A program made the translations under genes and the position numbers. Under the pieces are notes generated by a model. The model saw nothing but the letters and a program-made list of their open reading frames with translations. It made no database searches and was not told the DNA's origin. Positions 45,603-53,902 of a DNA stretch of 64,000 bases are shown piece by piece. The DNA is from Bacillota bacterium. Lineage in GTDB: Bacteria > Bacillota > Clostridia > Lachnospirales > Lachnospiraceae. The stretch covers positions 62,001 through 126,000 of the forward strand of contig JAEZGK010000003.1 of assembly GCA_023437365.1 (NCBI GenBank), given 5' to 3'. Position 1 is the first letter of the stretch, and each line of letters starts with the position of its first letter.

Positions 45603-46370
45603 ATGTCAGTCGCTATGAAGAAGAACGTTGTTATAACAGACAACAGTATGCTTGCAGAAGACATCTACAGTATGTGGCTGGAAGCAAAGGATATTGCAGA
45701 CAATGCAAAGCCGGGTCAGTTTGTTTCTTTATATTGTAAGGACGGCAGCAGATTATTACCCAGACCGATCAGCATCTGTGAGATTGACAGAGCGAAGGGA
45801 GCAGTACGTCTGGTTTATCGGGTTGCCGGTAAAGGAACCAAAGAATTTGCTCTATTGAAGGGGCAGGATACCATTGAGGCAATGGGACCGCTTGGTAATG
45901 GCTTTACCTTAGAAGGCAAAAAGGCATTACTGATTGGAGGAGGAATAGGAATTCCGCCGATGCTGGAGCTGGCAAAGCAGCTAAACTGCGAAAAAGAGAT
46001 TGTTTTAGGATATAGAGACATACCATTTCTTAATCAGGAATTTGTTCCCTATGGAAAAGTATATATATCGACAGAGGAGGGCACCATCGGCACTAAGGGC
46101 AACGTACTGGATGCCATTCGTGAACATCATTTGGAGGCAGATATCATTTTTGCCTGCGGACCGACACCGATGCTTCGCGGAATTCAATCCTATGCCCTGG
46201 AGAGGGGTATTAGAGCCCAGCTCTCCTTGGAAGAGCGTATGGCCTGTGGTATCGGAGCATGTCTCGGCTGCGTATGTAAGACGAAAGAGACGGATCATCA
46301 CAGCAATGTGAAGAATAAACGTATCTGTAAGGATGGCCCCGTATTTTATGCACAGGAGGTGGAGTTATGA
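45603..46370 (+). CDS. pyrK: Dihydroorotate dehydrogenase B, electron-transfer subunit
   Basis: A 255-residue FAD and [2Fe-2S] protein that passes electrons from PyrD to NAD+. The ferredoxin-reductase fold shows RPISICEI for FAD binding and GGGIGIPPMLELAKQL for the nucleotide. The four cluster cysteines are in MACGIGACLGCVCK and RICKDGPVF. The ATG at 45603 has AGGAGA seven bases upstream; an earlier ATG at 45582 lacks one. It overlaps pyrD by 4 bp (ATGA). Confidence 0.95.
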   Translation: MSVAMKKNVVITDNSMLAEDIYSMWLEAKDIADNAKPGQFVSLYCKDGSRLLPRPISICEIDRAKGAVRLVYRVAGKGTKEFALLKGQDTIEAMGPLGNGFTLEGKKALLIGGGIGIPPMLELAKQLNCEKEIVLGYRDIPFLNQEFVPYGKVYISTEEGTIGTKGNVLDAIREHHLEADIIFACGPTPMLRGIQSYALERGIRAQLSLEERMACGIGACLGCVCKTKETDHHSNVKNKRICKDGPVFYAQEVEL

Positions 46371-47269
46371 AGCTGAACGTAACTTTAGCCGGAGTAACCT
46401 TTAAGAATCCTGTGACAACAGCCTCCGGCACCTTCGGTTCCGGCATGGAATACAGCGATTATGTGGATTTATCAGGTCTCGGAGCTGTTACCACGAAGGG
46501 TGTCTCCTCCGTACCCTGGCCGGGTAATCCCACACCTCGAGTAGCGGAAGTCTATGGTGGAATGCTGAATGCCATCGGTCTTCAAAATCCCGGTGCAGAG
46601 GTATTCATTCACCGTGACATCCCGTTTCTGAGAAAGTTTGATACAAAAATAATAGTCAATGTGGTTGGAAAGACTACAGAAGAATACTGCGATGTGGTGG
46701 AGCGTCTGTCTGATTGCGATGTGGATATGCTAGAGATTAATATCTCCTGTCCGAATGTGAAGGAAGGCGGGATTGCATTTGGGCAGGATCCGAAGTGTAT
46801 AGAAGCAATTACCTCAGAATTGAAGAAACGTGCAAAGCAGCCAATCATCATGAAGCTCAGCCCGAACGTGACGGATATTACCGAGATGGCACGGGCTGCG
46901 CAGGCAGGTGGGGCTGATGCACTCTCCCTGATTAATACTCTGACCGGTACGAAGATAGATATCCATCGCAGGGCATTTTTGCTCGCCAATAAGACAGGAG
47001 GACTGTCCGGGCCTGCGATTAAGCCGGTTGCACTTCGGATGGTTTATCAGGTGGCGCACGCAGTGCAGCTGCCGATTATTGGTATGGGTGGCATAACCAC
47101 AGCAGAGGATGCCTTGGAATTCATTATGGCAGGAGCCAGCATGGTTGCGGTAGGAACAGCCAATTTTATCAATCCTGAAGCCACCTCGGATATTTTGGCG
47201 GGGATAGAGGCTTATATGAAGCGTTATCAGATTGAGGATATCAAGGAATTAATCGGATGTGTAAAATAA
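46367..47269 (+). CDS. pyrD: Dihydroorotate dehydrogenase, class 1B catalytic subunit
   Basis: A 300-residue FMN barrel oxidising dihydroorotate to orotate. The class 1 catalytic cysteine lies in INISCPNVKEGG. FMN contacts are in ASGTFGSG, IMKLSPNV, SLINTL and GMGGITTAEDALE. The neighbouring PyrK makes this the NAD-linked 1B type. It is translationally coupled to pyrK. Confidence 0.97.
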   Translation: MKLNVTLAGVTFKNPVTTASGTFGSGMEYSDYVDLSGLGAVTTKGVSSVPWPGNPTPRVAEVYGGMLNAIGLQNPGAEVFIHRDIPFLRKFDTKIIVNVVGKTTEEYCDVVERLSDCDVDMLEINISCPNVKEGGIAFGQDPKCIEAITSELKKRAKQPIIMKLSPNVTDITEMARAAQAGGADALSLINTLTGTKIDIHRRAFLLANKTGGLSGPAIKPVALRMVYQVAHAVQLPIIGMGGITTAEDALEFIMAGASMVAVGTANFINPEATSDILAGIEAYMKRYQIEDIKELIGCVK

Positions 47270-47343
47270 ATCTGATTTATTTCCTATTAAGGCTATGAAA
47301 TGTATTTTTTTGTGATACAATGATTATATGCAGGAGGAATTAT

Positions 47344-48030
47344 ATGGAACAGTACAAGAAGGAATTTATCGAATTCATGGTAGACTGCGGAGTACTAAAG
47401 TTTGGTGATTTTACCACCAAGAGCGGACGCAAGACTCCCTTTTTCGTGAATACAGGCTATTACCGCACAGGTACACAGCTGCGCAAGCTGGGTGAATACT
47501 ATGCAAAAGCAATCCATGACAAATATGGAACTGATTTTGATATACTGTTCGGTCCGGCATATAAGGGAATTCCGCTAAGTGTTGCTGCTACTATGGCAAT
47601 CAGTGAGTTCTATGGTAAGGAAATTAAGTACTGCTCTAATCGTAAGGAAGTCAAGGATCACGGAGACACCGGTATTCTGTTGGGTTCTCCTCTGACGGAC
47701 GGTGACAAGGTGATCATAATTGAAGACGTTACCACCGCAGGTACTTCCATCGGAGAGACCATGCCAATTCTGAATGCGCAGGCAAAGGTTAATGTACTTG
47801 GTCTTGTGGTATCTGTGGATCGTATGGAACGAGGTCAGGGTTCCAAGAGTGCTCTTTCTGAGATTGAGGAGAATTATCATATTGCAACGACTGCAATCGT
47901 AACCATGGAGGAAGTTGTAGAGCATTTGCATAATAAGCCCTATCAGGGGAAGGTTGTTATTGATGATACATTAAAAGCAGCAATTGATGCATATTATGAA
48001 CAATATGGCGTAAATAATGAAACATACTGA
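47344..48030 (+). CDS. pyrE: Orotate phosphoribosyltransferase
   Basis: A 228-residue enzyme joining orotate to PRPP. The PRPP motif is VIIIEDVTTAGTS and the substrate loop lies around FGPAYKGIPLSV and CSNRKEVKDHGDTG. TGCAGGAGGAATT precedes the ATG at 47344; upstream in-frame starts are unsupported. It lies 74 bp after pyrD. Confidence 0.96.
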   Translation: MEQYKKEFIEFMVDCGVLKFGDFTTKSGRKTPFFVNTGYYRTGTQLRKLGEYYAKAIHDKYGTDFDILFGPAYKGIPLSVAATMAISEFYGKEIKYCSNRKEVKDHGDTGILLGSPLTDGDKVIIIEDVTTAGTSIGETMPILNAQAKVNVLGLVVSVDRMERGQGSKSALSEIEENYHIATTAIVTMEEVVEHLHNKPYQGKVVIDDTLKAAIDAYYEQYGVNNETY

Positions 48031-48052
48031 TCCGAAAAGGAGGGATTGTAAT

Positions 48053-48205
48053 ATGATGGAGAAGATATATCACACAATGAAATCGGTTGGAGTATGGAAT
48101 CTCGTGTTAGGAATACTGCTGATTGTTGCAGGACTTATATCCGGCATTTTGCTTATTCTGAACGGAGCCAAGCTGTTGAAGAAGAAATCAGATTTATTAT
48201 TTTAA
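48053..48205 (+). CDS. 50-residue membrane peptide after pyrE
   Basis: Starts MMEKIYHTMKSVGVWNLVLG, continues with one long hydrophobic, glycine-containing helix (about 15-40) and ends LLKKKSDLLF. AAAAGGAGGG is ideally placed before the ATG at 48053, 22 bp after the pyrE stop. It is the last gene before a strong terminator. The layout resembles short Lachnospiraceae membrane proteins of unknown function. Confidence 0.75.
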   Translation: MMEKIYHTMKSVGVWNLVLGILLIVAGLISGILLILNGAKLLKKKSDLLF

Positions 48206-48225
48206 TGGAAAATCATTGTTAACAT

Positions 48226-48264
48226 ACCCTAAGAGACGAAAGTCGTTTAGGGTTTATTTTTTTT
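48226..48264 (+). terminator. Terminator of the pyrKDE operon
   Basis: ACCCTAA (48226-48232) pairs with TTAGGGT (48247-48253), with GAC/GTC inside and a TTATTTTTTTT tract after it. Confidence 0.9.
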
Positions 48265-48265
48265 C

Positions 48266-48293
48266 TTTCGAACATTTTTCGAAACTGTTTCGA
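48266..48293 (+). promoter_or_regulatory. Three TTTCGA repeats at 11-bp spacing upstream of the araC-type promoter
   Basis: TTTCGA occurs at 48266, 48277 and 48288, on one face of the helix, directly upstream of the promoter's -35. This is the position expected for activator binding. Confidence 0.6.
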
Positions 48294-48299
48294 CAATGA

Positions 48300-48328
48300 T
48301 TGAAACAGTGCGTCTGCTTTGGTAAAAT
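48300..48328 (+). promoter_or_regulatory. Promoter of the AraC-family regulator gene
   Basis: TTGAAA (48300-48305), 17-bp spacer, TAAAAT (48323-48328). Confidence 0.7.
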
Positions 48329-48385
48329 AAAAGGTATTGAAGACTGGCGGTAATGATTTCTGATGGATAAGGCAGGGATTTAGAT

Positions 48386-49219
48386 ATGCACGATATGAGT
48401 TTATATGAGAAGAAGATTATTAATGATGAGGAGTTTCCTGTACAGATTTTTACCAATCATATCAGGAGGCCAGGCTTTTATTGCCCACCGCATTGGCATG
48501 AACATTTTGAACTCCATTATGTTATGGATGGCCAGGGTACTTTTTTCTGTAATAATAAGCCGAATAGGATGGAAGAAGGCAATTTGCTGATTATCAACAG
48601 CAATGAGCTTCATGAGGGTATGAGTATTTCCAAGCGTTTTGAGGCACTTGTTGTTATTTTTGAAATGGATTCCTTCTCCAAAGAGATTGCCAACTGTAAT
48701 GTCATTTTTCAATCACTGGTGGAAAAGGACGAAAAGATCAAAGAATTAATGGAGAACATCTATAATGAAGAAAGTAATAAGAAGGTAGGATATAAACTGT
48801 CTATGAAGGGAAAAATATATGAGCTGATTACCTATCTTCTTAGAAACTATGTCGTGGAAAGCCTTTCTGACAAGGAATGCAACAGGCGAAATAAAAATCT
48901 GACAAGGCTGAACATGGTGCTTCAGTATATACAAAATAATTTCACAGAGCCCATTGCCATACAGACGCTGGCCAATCTGGTGCACCTGAGTGAATATCGT
49001 TTCTGTCATCTTTTTCGGGAAAGTATGGGATTAAGTCCTCTCAATTACATCAATGAAGTTCGCTTGAGGACAGCCCACCGCCTTTTGGAGCAAAGGGAAC
49101 TGACAGTCTCAGAAATCGCTTCAGCAGTCGGCTTTCAGGATTACAATAATTTTGGGCGACTGTTCAGGAAGTATTATGGGTATGCACCTTCCGCTATCTG
49201 GAAAAAAGTCAATACATAA
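48386..49219 (+). CDS. AraC-family regulator with cupin sensor domain
   Basis: A 277-residue regulator. The N-terminal cupin (about 15-110) has PPHWHEHFELHYVMDGQGTFF, shown here by its HWHEHFELHYV core. The C-terminal 100 residues hold two helix-turn-helix motifs (ANLVHLSEYRFCHLFRESMG; VSEIASAVGFQDYNNFGRLFRK). It probably senses a sugar and controls the four sugar genes that follow in the same direction. An in-frame ATG nine bases downstream is an alternative start. Confidence 0.93.
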   Translation: MHDMSLYEKKIINDEEFPVQIFTNHIRRPGFYCPPHWHEHFELHYVMDGQGTFFCNNKPNRMEEGNLLIINSNELHEGMSISKRFEALVVIFEMDSFSKEIANCNVIFQSLVEKDEKIKELMENIYNEESNKKVGYKLSMKGKIYELITYLLRNYVVESLSDKECNRRNKNLTRLNMVLQYIQNNFTEPIAIQTLANLVHLSEYRFCHLFRESMGLSPLNYINEVRLRTAHRLLEQRELTVSEIASAVGFQDYNNFGRLFRKYYGYAPSAIWKKVNT

Positions 49220-49307
49220 AATATAGCAAGATAATATGTGCTTTCAGCAAGATATCCATAGCAGTTTTTGTGAAAGAATTATAAGATTGTATCAACAAAA
49301 AGTGGTA

Positions 49308-49380
49308 AAAAGTGCACAGCACTTTTCCGGATAGAATAAATTGCTACGCAAGCTCGCTTACAATAGCATTCTATTCTATC
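49308..49380. repeat. Two adjacent inverted repeats upstream of the sugar genes
   Basis: AAAAGTGC-ACA-GCACTTTT (49308-49326) is followed by GATAGAATA (49330-49338) paired with TATTCTATC (49372-49380), with TTGCTA/TAGCA inside. They lie in the 221-bp gap between the regulator and the first sugar gene, and may end the regulator transcript or act as operators. Confidence 0.55.
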
Positions 49381-49440
49381 AGGAAAGTAGCAAAGATGTT
49401 TTGACACTTTCTTCAAATAAAAATATTAGGAGGAATAGAG

Positions 49441-50412
49441 ATGAAATTAGGTACATTAACAGTCGTATTAGGCGATATGCCTCTAACTAAGGCTTGTGAA
49501 TTCCTTGCCGGCAAGGGAGTTCAGATGGTAGAGATCGGCTGCGGCGGATACCCCGGGAAAGCACATTGTGATCCGGATATTCTCTTAAACGATGAGAAGG
49601 AATTAATAAAATTCCAGGATACAATCAAGCAGCACGGCTTGGAAATCAGCGCATTAAGCTGCCATGGTAACATGGTTCATCCTGATCCGGAGACTGCCAA
49701 GATGTATGATGATGATTTTACTAAGGCAATTCTGCTGGCTGAGAAGCTGGGAATCAATATCATCAATACCTTTTCCGGTTGTCCGGGTGGCGGACCGAAG
49801 GAAACAGTACCCAACTGGGTAACCTGCTCCTGGCCTGAGGATTACGCAAGGATATTGGAATATCAGTGGAATGAGGTGCTGATTCCTTACTGGAAGAAGA
49901 AGGTAGCCTTTGCGAAGGAACATGGTGTGGACAAGATCGCTCTTGAGCTTCACCCCGGCTTTTGTGTGTATAATACCAGCACTCTGCTTAAGCTTCGCGC
50001 GGCAGTGGGCCCCGAAATCGGTGCGAACTTTGATCCCAGTCATTTGATTTGGCAGGGCATGGATCCTTGCTTATGCATCAGAGAGCTTGGTAAGGAAAAT
50101 GCGATTTTCCATTTCCACGCAAAGGATACCAAGGTTGATAAATATAACACTGCATTAAATGGTGTTCTTGATACCGGCCACTATGGCAATGAGCAGACCC
50201 GTTCCTGGATCTTCAGAGCAGTAGGCTACGGTAATTCTGCAGATTATTGGAAGGCAATAGTATCCGAGCTTCGTATGGCTGGATATGATTACGTGCTTAG
50301 CATTGAACATGAGGACAGTCTGATGTCCGGTCAGGAAGGCTTAACTAAGGCAATCAATTTCTTGAAGGATGTTTTGATTTTCGAAGATAAAGGGGTTATG
50401 TTCTGGGCATAA
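49441..50412 (+). CDS. Xylose-isomerase-like TIM-barrel protein (sugar epimerase family)
   Basis: A 323-residue AP-endonuclease-2/xylose-isomerase fold enzyme. Metal-site residues are visible in ALSCHGN, ALELHPGFCV, FDPSHLIWQ and FHFHAKDT, and SIEHED closes the barrel. Likely roles are isomerisation, epimerisation or bond cleavage of keto-sugars; the substrate is unknown. ATTAGGAGGAATAG precedes the ATG. The downstream oxidoreductase starts 22 bp after its stop, so they form an operon. Confidence 0.88.
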   Translation: MKLGTLTVVLGDMPLTKACEFLAGKGVQMVEIGCGGYPGKAHCDPDILLNDEKELIKFQDTIKQHGLEISALSCHGNMVHPDPETAKMYDDDFTKAILLAEKLGINIINTFSGCPGGGPKETVPNWVTCSWPEDYARILEYQWNEVLIPYWKKKVAFAKEHGVDKIALELHPGFCVYNTSTLLKLRAAVGPEIGANFDPSHLIWQGMDPCLCIRELGKENAIFHFHAKDTKVDKYNTALNGVLDTGHYGNEQTRSWIFRAVGYGNSADYWKAIVSELRMAGYDYVLSIEHEDSLMSGQEGLTKAINFLKDVLIFEDKGVMFWA

Positions 50413-50434
50413 CCTAGTAAGAATGGAGACTACT

Positions 50435-51490
50435 ATGGAACAACAGAATTATATGCTTGGTATCGTTGGCTTCGGCGGAATGGGCAATTGGCATCGCGAA
50501 ACGATTGATACTATAGAAGGTTTAAAGGTTGCAGGCATTTATGATATAGCCAAAGAACGTATGAGGTTTGCCGAAGAAGTAGGTGTTCGCAGCTATGACA
50601 GCCTGGAAGAATTATTGAGCGATGACAGAATCGATATGGTTCTGGTCGCAACCCCGAATGATTTGCACAAATCGATTGCTATTCAGGCGATGCGTGCAGG
50701 GAAGAATGTAGTGAGCGAGAAACCGGTCACTATGAATTCACAGGACTTACAGGAAATGATTGATGTATCTCGTGAGACCGGCAAGCTGTTTACGGTACAC
50801 CAAAATCGTCGCTGGGATGAGGATTTCCTTACGATGAAGAAAATATATGAGGAAGGAATACTGGGAGAGGTATTTCGGATCGAATCCAGAGTTCATGGTT
50901 CCAGAGGAATTCCCGGTGATTGGCGTCAGGAGAAGGAGCATGGAGGCGGTATGATCCTGGATTGGGGAGTGCATCTTCTGGATCAGCTGCTTCAGATGGT
51001 AGGAGATGCCAAGCTGAAAAGAGTCTATGCAAATGTGACCAATATTACCAATACCATGGTAGATGACGGTTTTACCGCTCATTTGAGCTTTGATAACGGT
51101 GTGGAGGCTTTGGTTGAGGTCGGCACAAGTAACTTTATCTCACTTCCGAGGTGGTATATGATTGGTCAGAACGGTACAGCTATCATAGAGGATTGGGATA
51201 TGAAGGGCAGAATCGTCCATGCAGCCGGCAAGGATGAGAAGGATGTGGTTCCTGTTCGCACAGCAGCCGGCTTGACCAAGACAATGGCACCCCGTCGCGA
51301 GGATACGATCACCACGGAAGCGCTTCCGATTGTGAAAAGTGATATCAGGGATTTCTATCGCAATGTCATGAGAACCATCGCAGGAGAGGAAGAGCAAAAA
51401 GTTAAGCTGCCTGAGGTCATGAGGGTTATGAAGCTGATGGAAGCAATTTTTGAGTCCTCTGAGAGAAAACAGGTAGTAGATTTCGAGTAA
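50435..51490 (+). CDS. Gfo/Idh/MocA-family oxidoreductase
   Basis: A 351-residue NAD(P)-dependent sugar dehydrogenase. The Rossmann motif is GIVGFGGMGNWH and the family segment GKNVVSEKPVTMNSQDLQ contains the EKP motif with catalytic Lys. DWGVHLLDQLLQM holds the H-x3-D pair. An ATG at 50423 is in frame but serves as part of the ribosome binding region (ATGGAGAC), so the ATG at 50435 is chosen. It probably oxidises a sugar hydroxyl to a ketone. Confidence 0.9.
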   Translation: MEQQNYMLGIVGFGGMGNWHRETIDTIEGLKVAGIYDIAKERMRFAEEVGVRSYDSLEELLSDDRIDMVLVATPNDLHKSIAIQAMRAGKNVVSEKPVTMNSQDLQEMIDVSRETGKLFTVHQNRRWDEDFLTMKKIYEEGILGEVFRIESRVHGSRGIPGDWRQEKEHGGGMILDWGVHLLDQLLQMVGDAKLKRVYANVTNITNTMVDDGFTAHLSFDNGVEALVEVGTSNFISLPRWYMIGQNGTAIIEDWDMKGRIVHAAGKDEKDVVPVRTAAGLTKTMAPRREDTITTEALPIVKSDIRDFYRNVMRTIAGEEEQKVKLPEVMRVMKLMEAIFESSERKQVVDFE

Positions 51491-51572
51491 GTACTGAAAT
51501 AAATACAGTTGATATTCCACTTTTCGGAGGAGGCTTCGAGAAGACAGCGAGATATGAGAAAGGGGTATTATT

Positions 51573-52334
51573 ATGAAGACATTACCGGTTGCATTACAGC
51601 TTTATTCCGTTCGTGAGGAGGCACAGCAGGACTTCGCAAAAACAATGCAGGAAATAAAACAGATGGGGTATAACGGAGTCGAGCTTGCGGGATTATATGA
51701 TCATACACCGGAGGAAATTCGTGATATTCTAAAAAATATCGGACTTATTCCTATATCGGCTCATGTTCCTTATCAGGAAATTATGGGAGATATCGAGAAA
51801 ACGATACACAAATATGCAATCATCGGTTGCAGCTTTATCGCTATTCCATACCTGTTGGAGCAGGACCGTTATGGCTCAAAGTCCTATGAAGAATTTCTGA
51901 AGAATATTCCGGCCATTGCAGAGGCATGTAAGAAGGAAGGAATTACCTTACTTTATCATAATCATGATTTTGAATTTCAGAAGACGACTGAGGGCAGATA
52001 TGTACTCGATGCCTTATATCAGTCCTTTTCCAAAAGTCAGCTTCAGGTAGAACTGGACACCTGCTGGACGAAGGTTGCAGGTGAGGAGCCTGCTGCTTAT
52101 ATGAAACAATATGCCGGCAGATTGCCGGTGGTACATCTTAAGGATTATATCAGTACCAACCCGGTAGTATTTGCTGCAGTCGGTCATGGAGTACAGGATA
52201 TACCGTCGATATTAGAGCAGGCAATCAATGGCGAGAGCCAATGGGTGGTTGTTGAACAGGACAGCCATATCCAGAATACGGCTATGGAAGATGCTCGTAT
52301 CAGCATAGAGTATTTAAAGAGTCTGGGATGGTAA
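51573..52334 (+). CDS. Second xylose-isomerase-like TIM-barrel protein
   Basis: A 253-residue protein of the same fold as the first barrel but shorter. Metal-site segments are in YHNHDFEFQK, VELDTCWTKVAG, VVHLKDY and VVVEQDSH. QLYSVREEAQQDF at the N-terminus is typical of the sugar phosphate isomerase/epimerase group. GAAAGGGG lies upstream of the ATG. It alternates with the two oxidoreductases, suggesting paired steps. Confidence 0.9.
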   Translation: MKTLPVALQLYSVREEAQQDFAKTMQEIKQMGYNGVELAGLYDHTPEEIRDILKNIGLIPISAHVPYQEIMGDIEKTIHKYAIIGCSFIAIPYLLEQDRYGSKSYEEFLKNIPAIAEACKKEGITLLYHNHDFEFQKTTEGRYVLDALYQSFSKSQLQVELDTCWTKVAGEEPAAYMKQYAGRLPVVHLKDYISTNPVVFAAVGHGVQDIPSILEQAINGESQWVVVEQDSHIQNTAMEDARISIEYLKSLGW

Positions 52335-52366
52335 AACGAAGATTAATTAATTATGGAGGAGTATAA

Positions 52367-53446
52367 ATGAGAAAGATTAAAATTGGCATTGTCGGATGCG
52401 GCGGTATTGCGAATCAAAAGCATCTGCCGGCAATCCAGAAGAACGGAAATTATGAGATTATCGCATTTTGTGATATTATTCAAGCTAAAGCGGATGCAGC
52501 TAAGGAAAAATTCGGTACAGCAGATGCCCGTGTATATACCGATTATACTGAGCTGGTAAAAGAAAAGGATATGGAGGCAGTTTATGTACTCACTCCGAAT
52601 AAGTCCCATGCTGCGATTTCTGTTGCAGCTATGAAAGCAGGAAAACATGTTATGTGTGAGAAGCCTATGGCAAAATCCTATGCAGATGCGAAGCTGATGC
52701 TGGATACGGCTAAGGAGACAGGAAAGCTTCTTACAATCGGATATCAGAACCGTTATCGTCAGGATTCTCTCTATCTGAAGAGAGCCTGTGAAAACGGAGA
52801 TCTTGGTGAGATTTATTATGCACGTGCACATGCAGTCAGAAGACGTGCTGTTCCAACCTGGGGAGTATTCTTAAATGAAGAAGAGCAGGGCGGCGGTCCC
52901 TTAATTGATATCGGAACTCATGCTCTTGACTTAACTCTCTGGATGATGGACAACTATGAGCCGGAGTCAGTAACCGGTTCCGTATATCGTAAGCTTGCAG
53001 ATCAGAAGGAACAGGGCAATGCCTTCGGAGAATGGGATCCGAAGGAGTTTACCGTAGAGGACTCTGCCTTTGGCTTTATTAAAATGAAGAACGGTGCCAC
53101 CATTCATCTGGAAGCCTCCTGGGCGTTGAATACACTTGAGGTTGATGAAGCCAAGACCAGCCTATGCGGAACAAAGGCAGGAGCAGATATGAAGGATGGT
53201 CTTCGCCTGAACCGCGTTCAGTATGACAAGCAGTTGGTAGAAAAGCCTGACTTAGACGTCGACGGAGTGGCTTTCTTTACCGGTATAAGTGAGGAGGCTC
53301 CGGATATAGAGCAGAAGGTTTTCTACGAAGCGATTACTGAAGGCAAGTCTTTGGTGGTTAAGCCGGAACAGGCAATTGCAGTTACGAGAATTCTGGAAGC
53401 AATCTATGAGTCTGCCCGTACCGGTAAAACTGTATATTTTGATTAA
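52367..53446 (+). CDS. Second Gfo/Idh/MocA-family oxidoreductase
   Basis: A 359-residue paralogue of the 50435 enzyme. GIVGCGGIANQKHLPAI is the dinucleotide motif, GKHVMCEKPMAKSYADAK holds EKP, and DIGTHALDLTLWMMD the H-x3-D pair. RAVPTWGVFLNEEEQGGG is a substrate-loop pattern common in this family's glycoside-oxidising members. TATGGAGGAG supports the start. It ends the sugar operon. Confidence 0.92.
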   Translation: MRKIKIGIVGCGGIANQKHLPAIQKNGNYEIIAFCDIIQAKADAAKEKFGTADARVYTDYTELVKEKDMEAVYVLTPNKSHAAISVAAMKAGKHVMCEKPMAKSYADAKLMLDTAKETGKLLTIGYQNRYRQDSLYLKRACENGDLGEIYYARAHAVRRRAVPTWGVFLNEEEQGGGPLIDIGTHALDLTLWMMDNYEPESVTGSVYRKLADQKEQGNAFGEWDPKEFTVEDSAFGFIKMKNGATIHLEASWALNTLEVDEAKTSLCGTKAGADMKDGLRLNRVQYDKQLVEKPDLDVDGVAFFTGISEEAPDIEQKVFYEAITEGKSLVVKPEQAIAVTRILEAIYESARTGKTVYFD

Positions 53447-53466
53447 TCGGGAATCTAATAATTCCC

Positions 53467-53495
53467 TTGACAAAATCTCCTTTTTATCATACTAT
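53467..53495 (+). promoter_or_regulatory. Promoter of the 37-codon micro-gene
   Basis: TTGACA (53467-53472), 17-bp spacer, TACTAT (53490-53495). It begins 20 bases after the stop codon of the oxidoreductase. Confidence 0.55.
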
Positions 53496-53550
53496 GTGGC
53501 GTAGAAGTATTATATATCTAATGATTGAAATGTATTTTCTGGAGGAAACA

Positions 53551-53664
53551 ATGTACGAAACACTTAAATGGATCAGATTTGAAGCTATCATGACAGCAAT
53601 TTTACCGGTGAACGGGATAAGTGCGTCCAAAATTCATAGCTTCAGGCAAAATCCTATAAGTTAA
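53551..53664 (+). CDS. Putative 37-residue peptide
   Basis: MYETLKWIRFEAIMTAILPV begins the peptide, which ends in a basic, polar tail (about 21-37). CTGGAGGAAACA is ideally spaced before the ATG. The unit has its own promoter (53467) and an intrinsic terminator (53705), so it looks like a complete micro-gene. The first half is amphipathic and hydrophobic, so membrane association is possible. No homologue is recognised; it could also be the decayed remnant of a longer gene or the coding part of a small RNA. Confidence 0.5.
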   Translation: MYETLKWIRFEAIMTAILPVNGISASKIHSFRQNPIS

Positions 53665-53704
53665 CCGGAGAATTCAGAATAATCAGAAGCATACTGATCA
53701 TTGA

Positions 53705-53735
53705 AACCCAAGGCTTATTGGCTTTGGGTTTTTTT
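53705..53735 (+). terminator. Terminator after the micro-gene
   Basis: AACCCAAGGC (53705-53714) pairs with GCTTTGGGTT (53721-53730), one G-U pair, then seven T residues (53729-53735). Confidence 0.9.
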
Positions 53736-53902
53736 ATGTAATAAGAAAGTGCGTCCTATTACATAAAAACGCTCCGCATAGCGAACAAGTTCGCTTTGGG
53801 ATGCGCACCTCAGCGAATAAACGCTTATTGCATAAGCATTCGGAAGTTATTGCTTCGCAATCCGCTCGGGCGCGAAAGTGTCAGCGAGCTGACACTTTGT
53901 TA
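53735..53902 (+). repeat. Dispersed hairpin-mosaic repeat, copy 2 (longest)
   Basis: Starts at the last T of the preceding terminator with TATGTAATA, paired with TATTACATA. Further units are GCGAACAAGTTCGC, CGCTTATTGCATAAGC, TTGCTTCGCAA and AAAGTGTCAGC-GA-GCTGACACTTT. It holds every segment seen in copies 1 and 3, so it is nearest to the full element. Confidence 0.88.

Noticed and set aside
49401..49429. TTGACA-17-TATTAG as promoter of the first sugar gene
   Set aside because: Its -10 overlaps the ribosome binding site and would leave almost no leader before the ATG at 49441.
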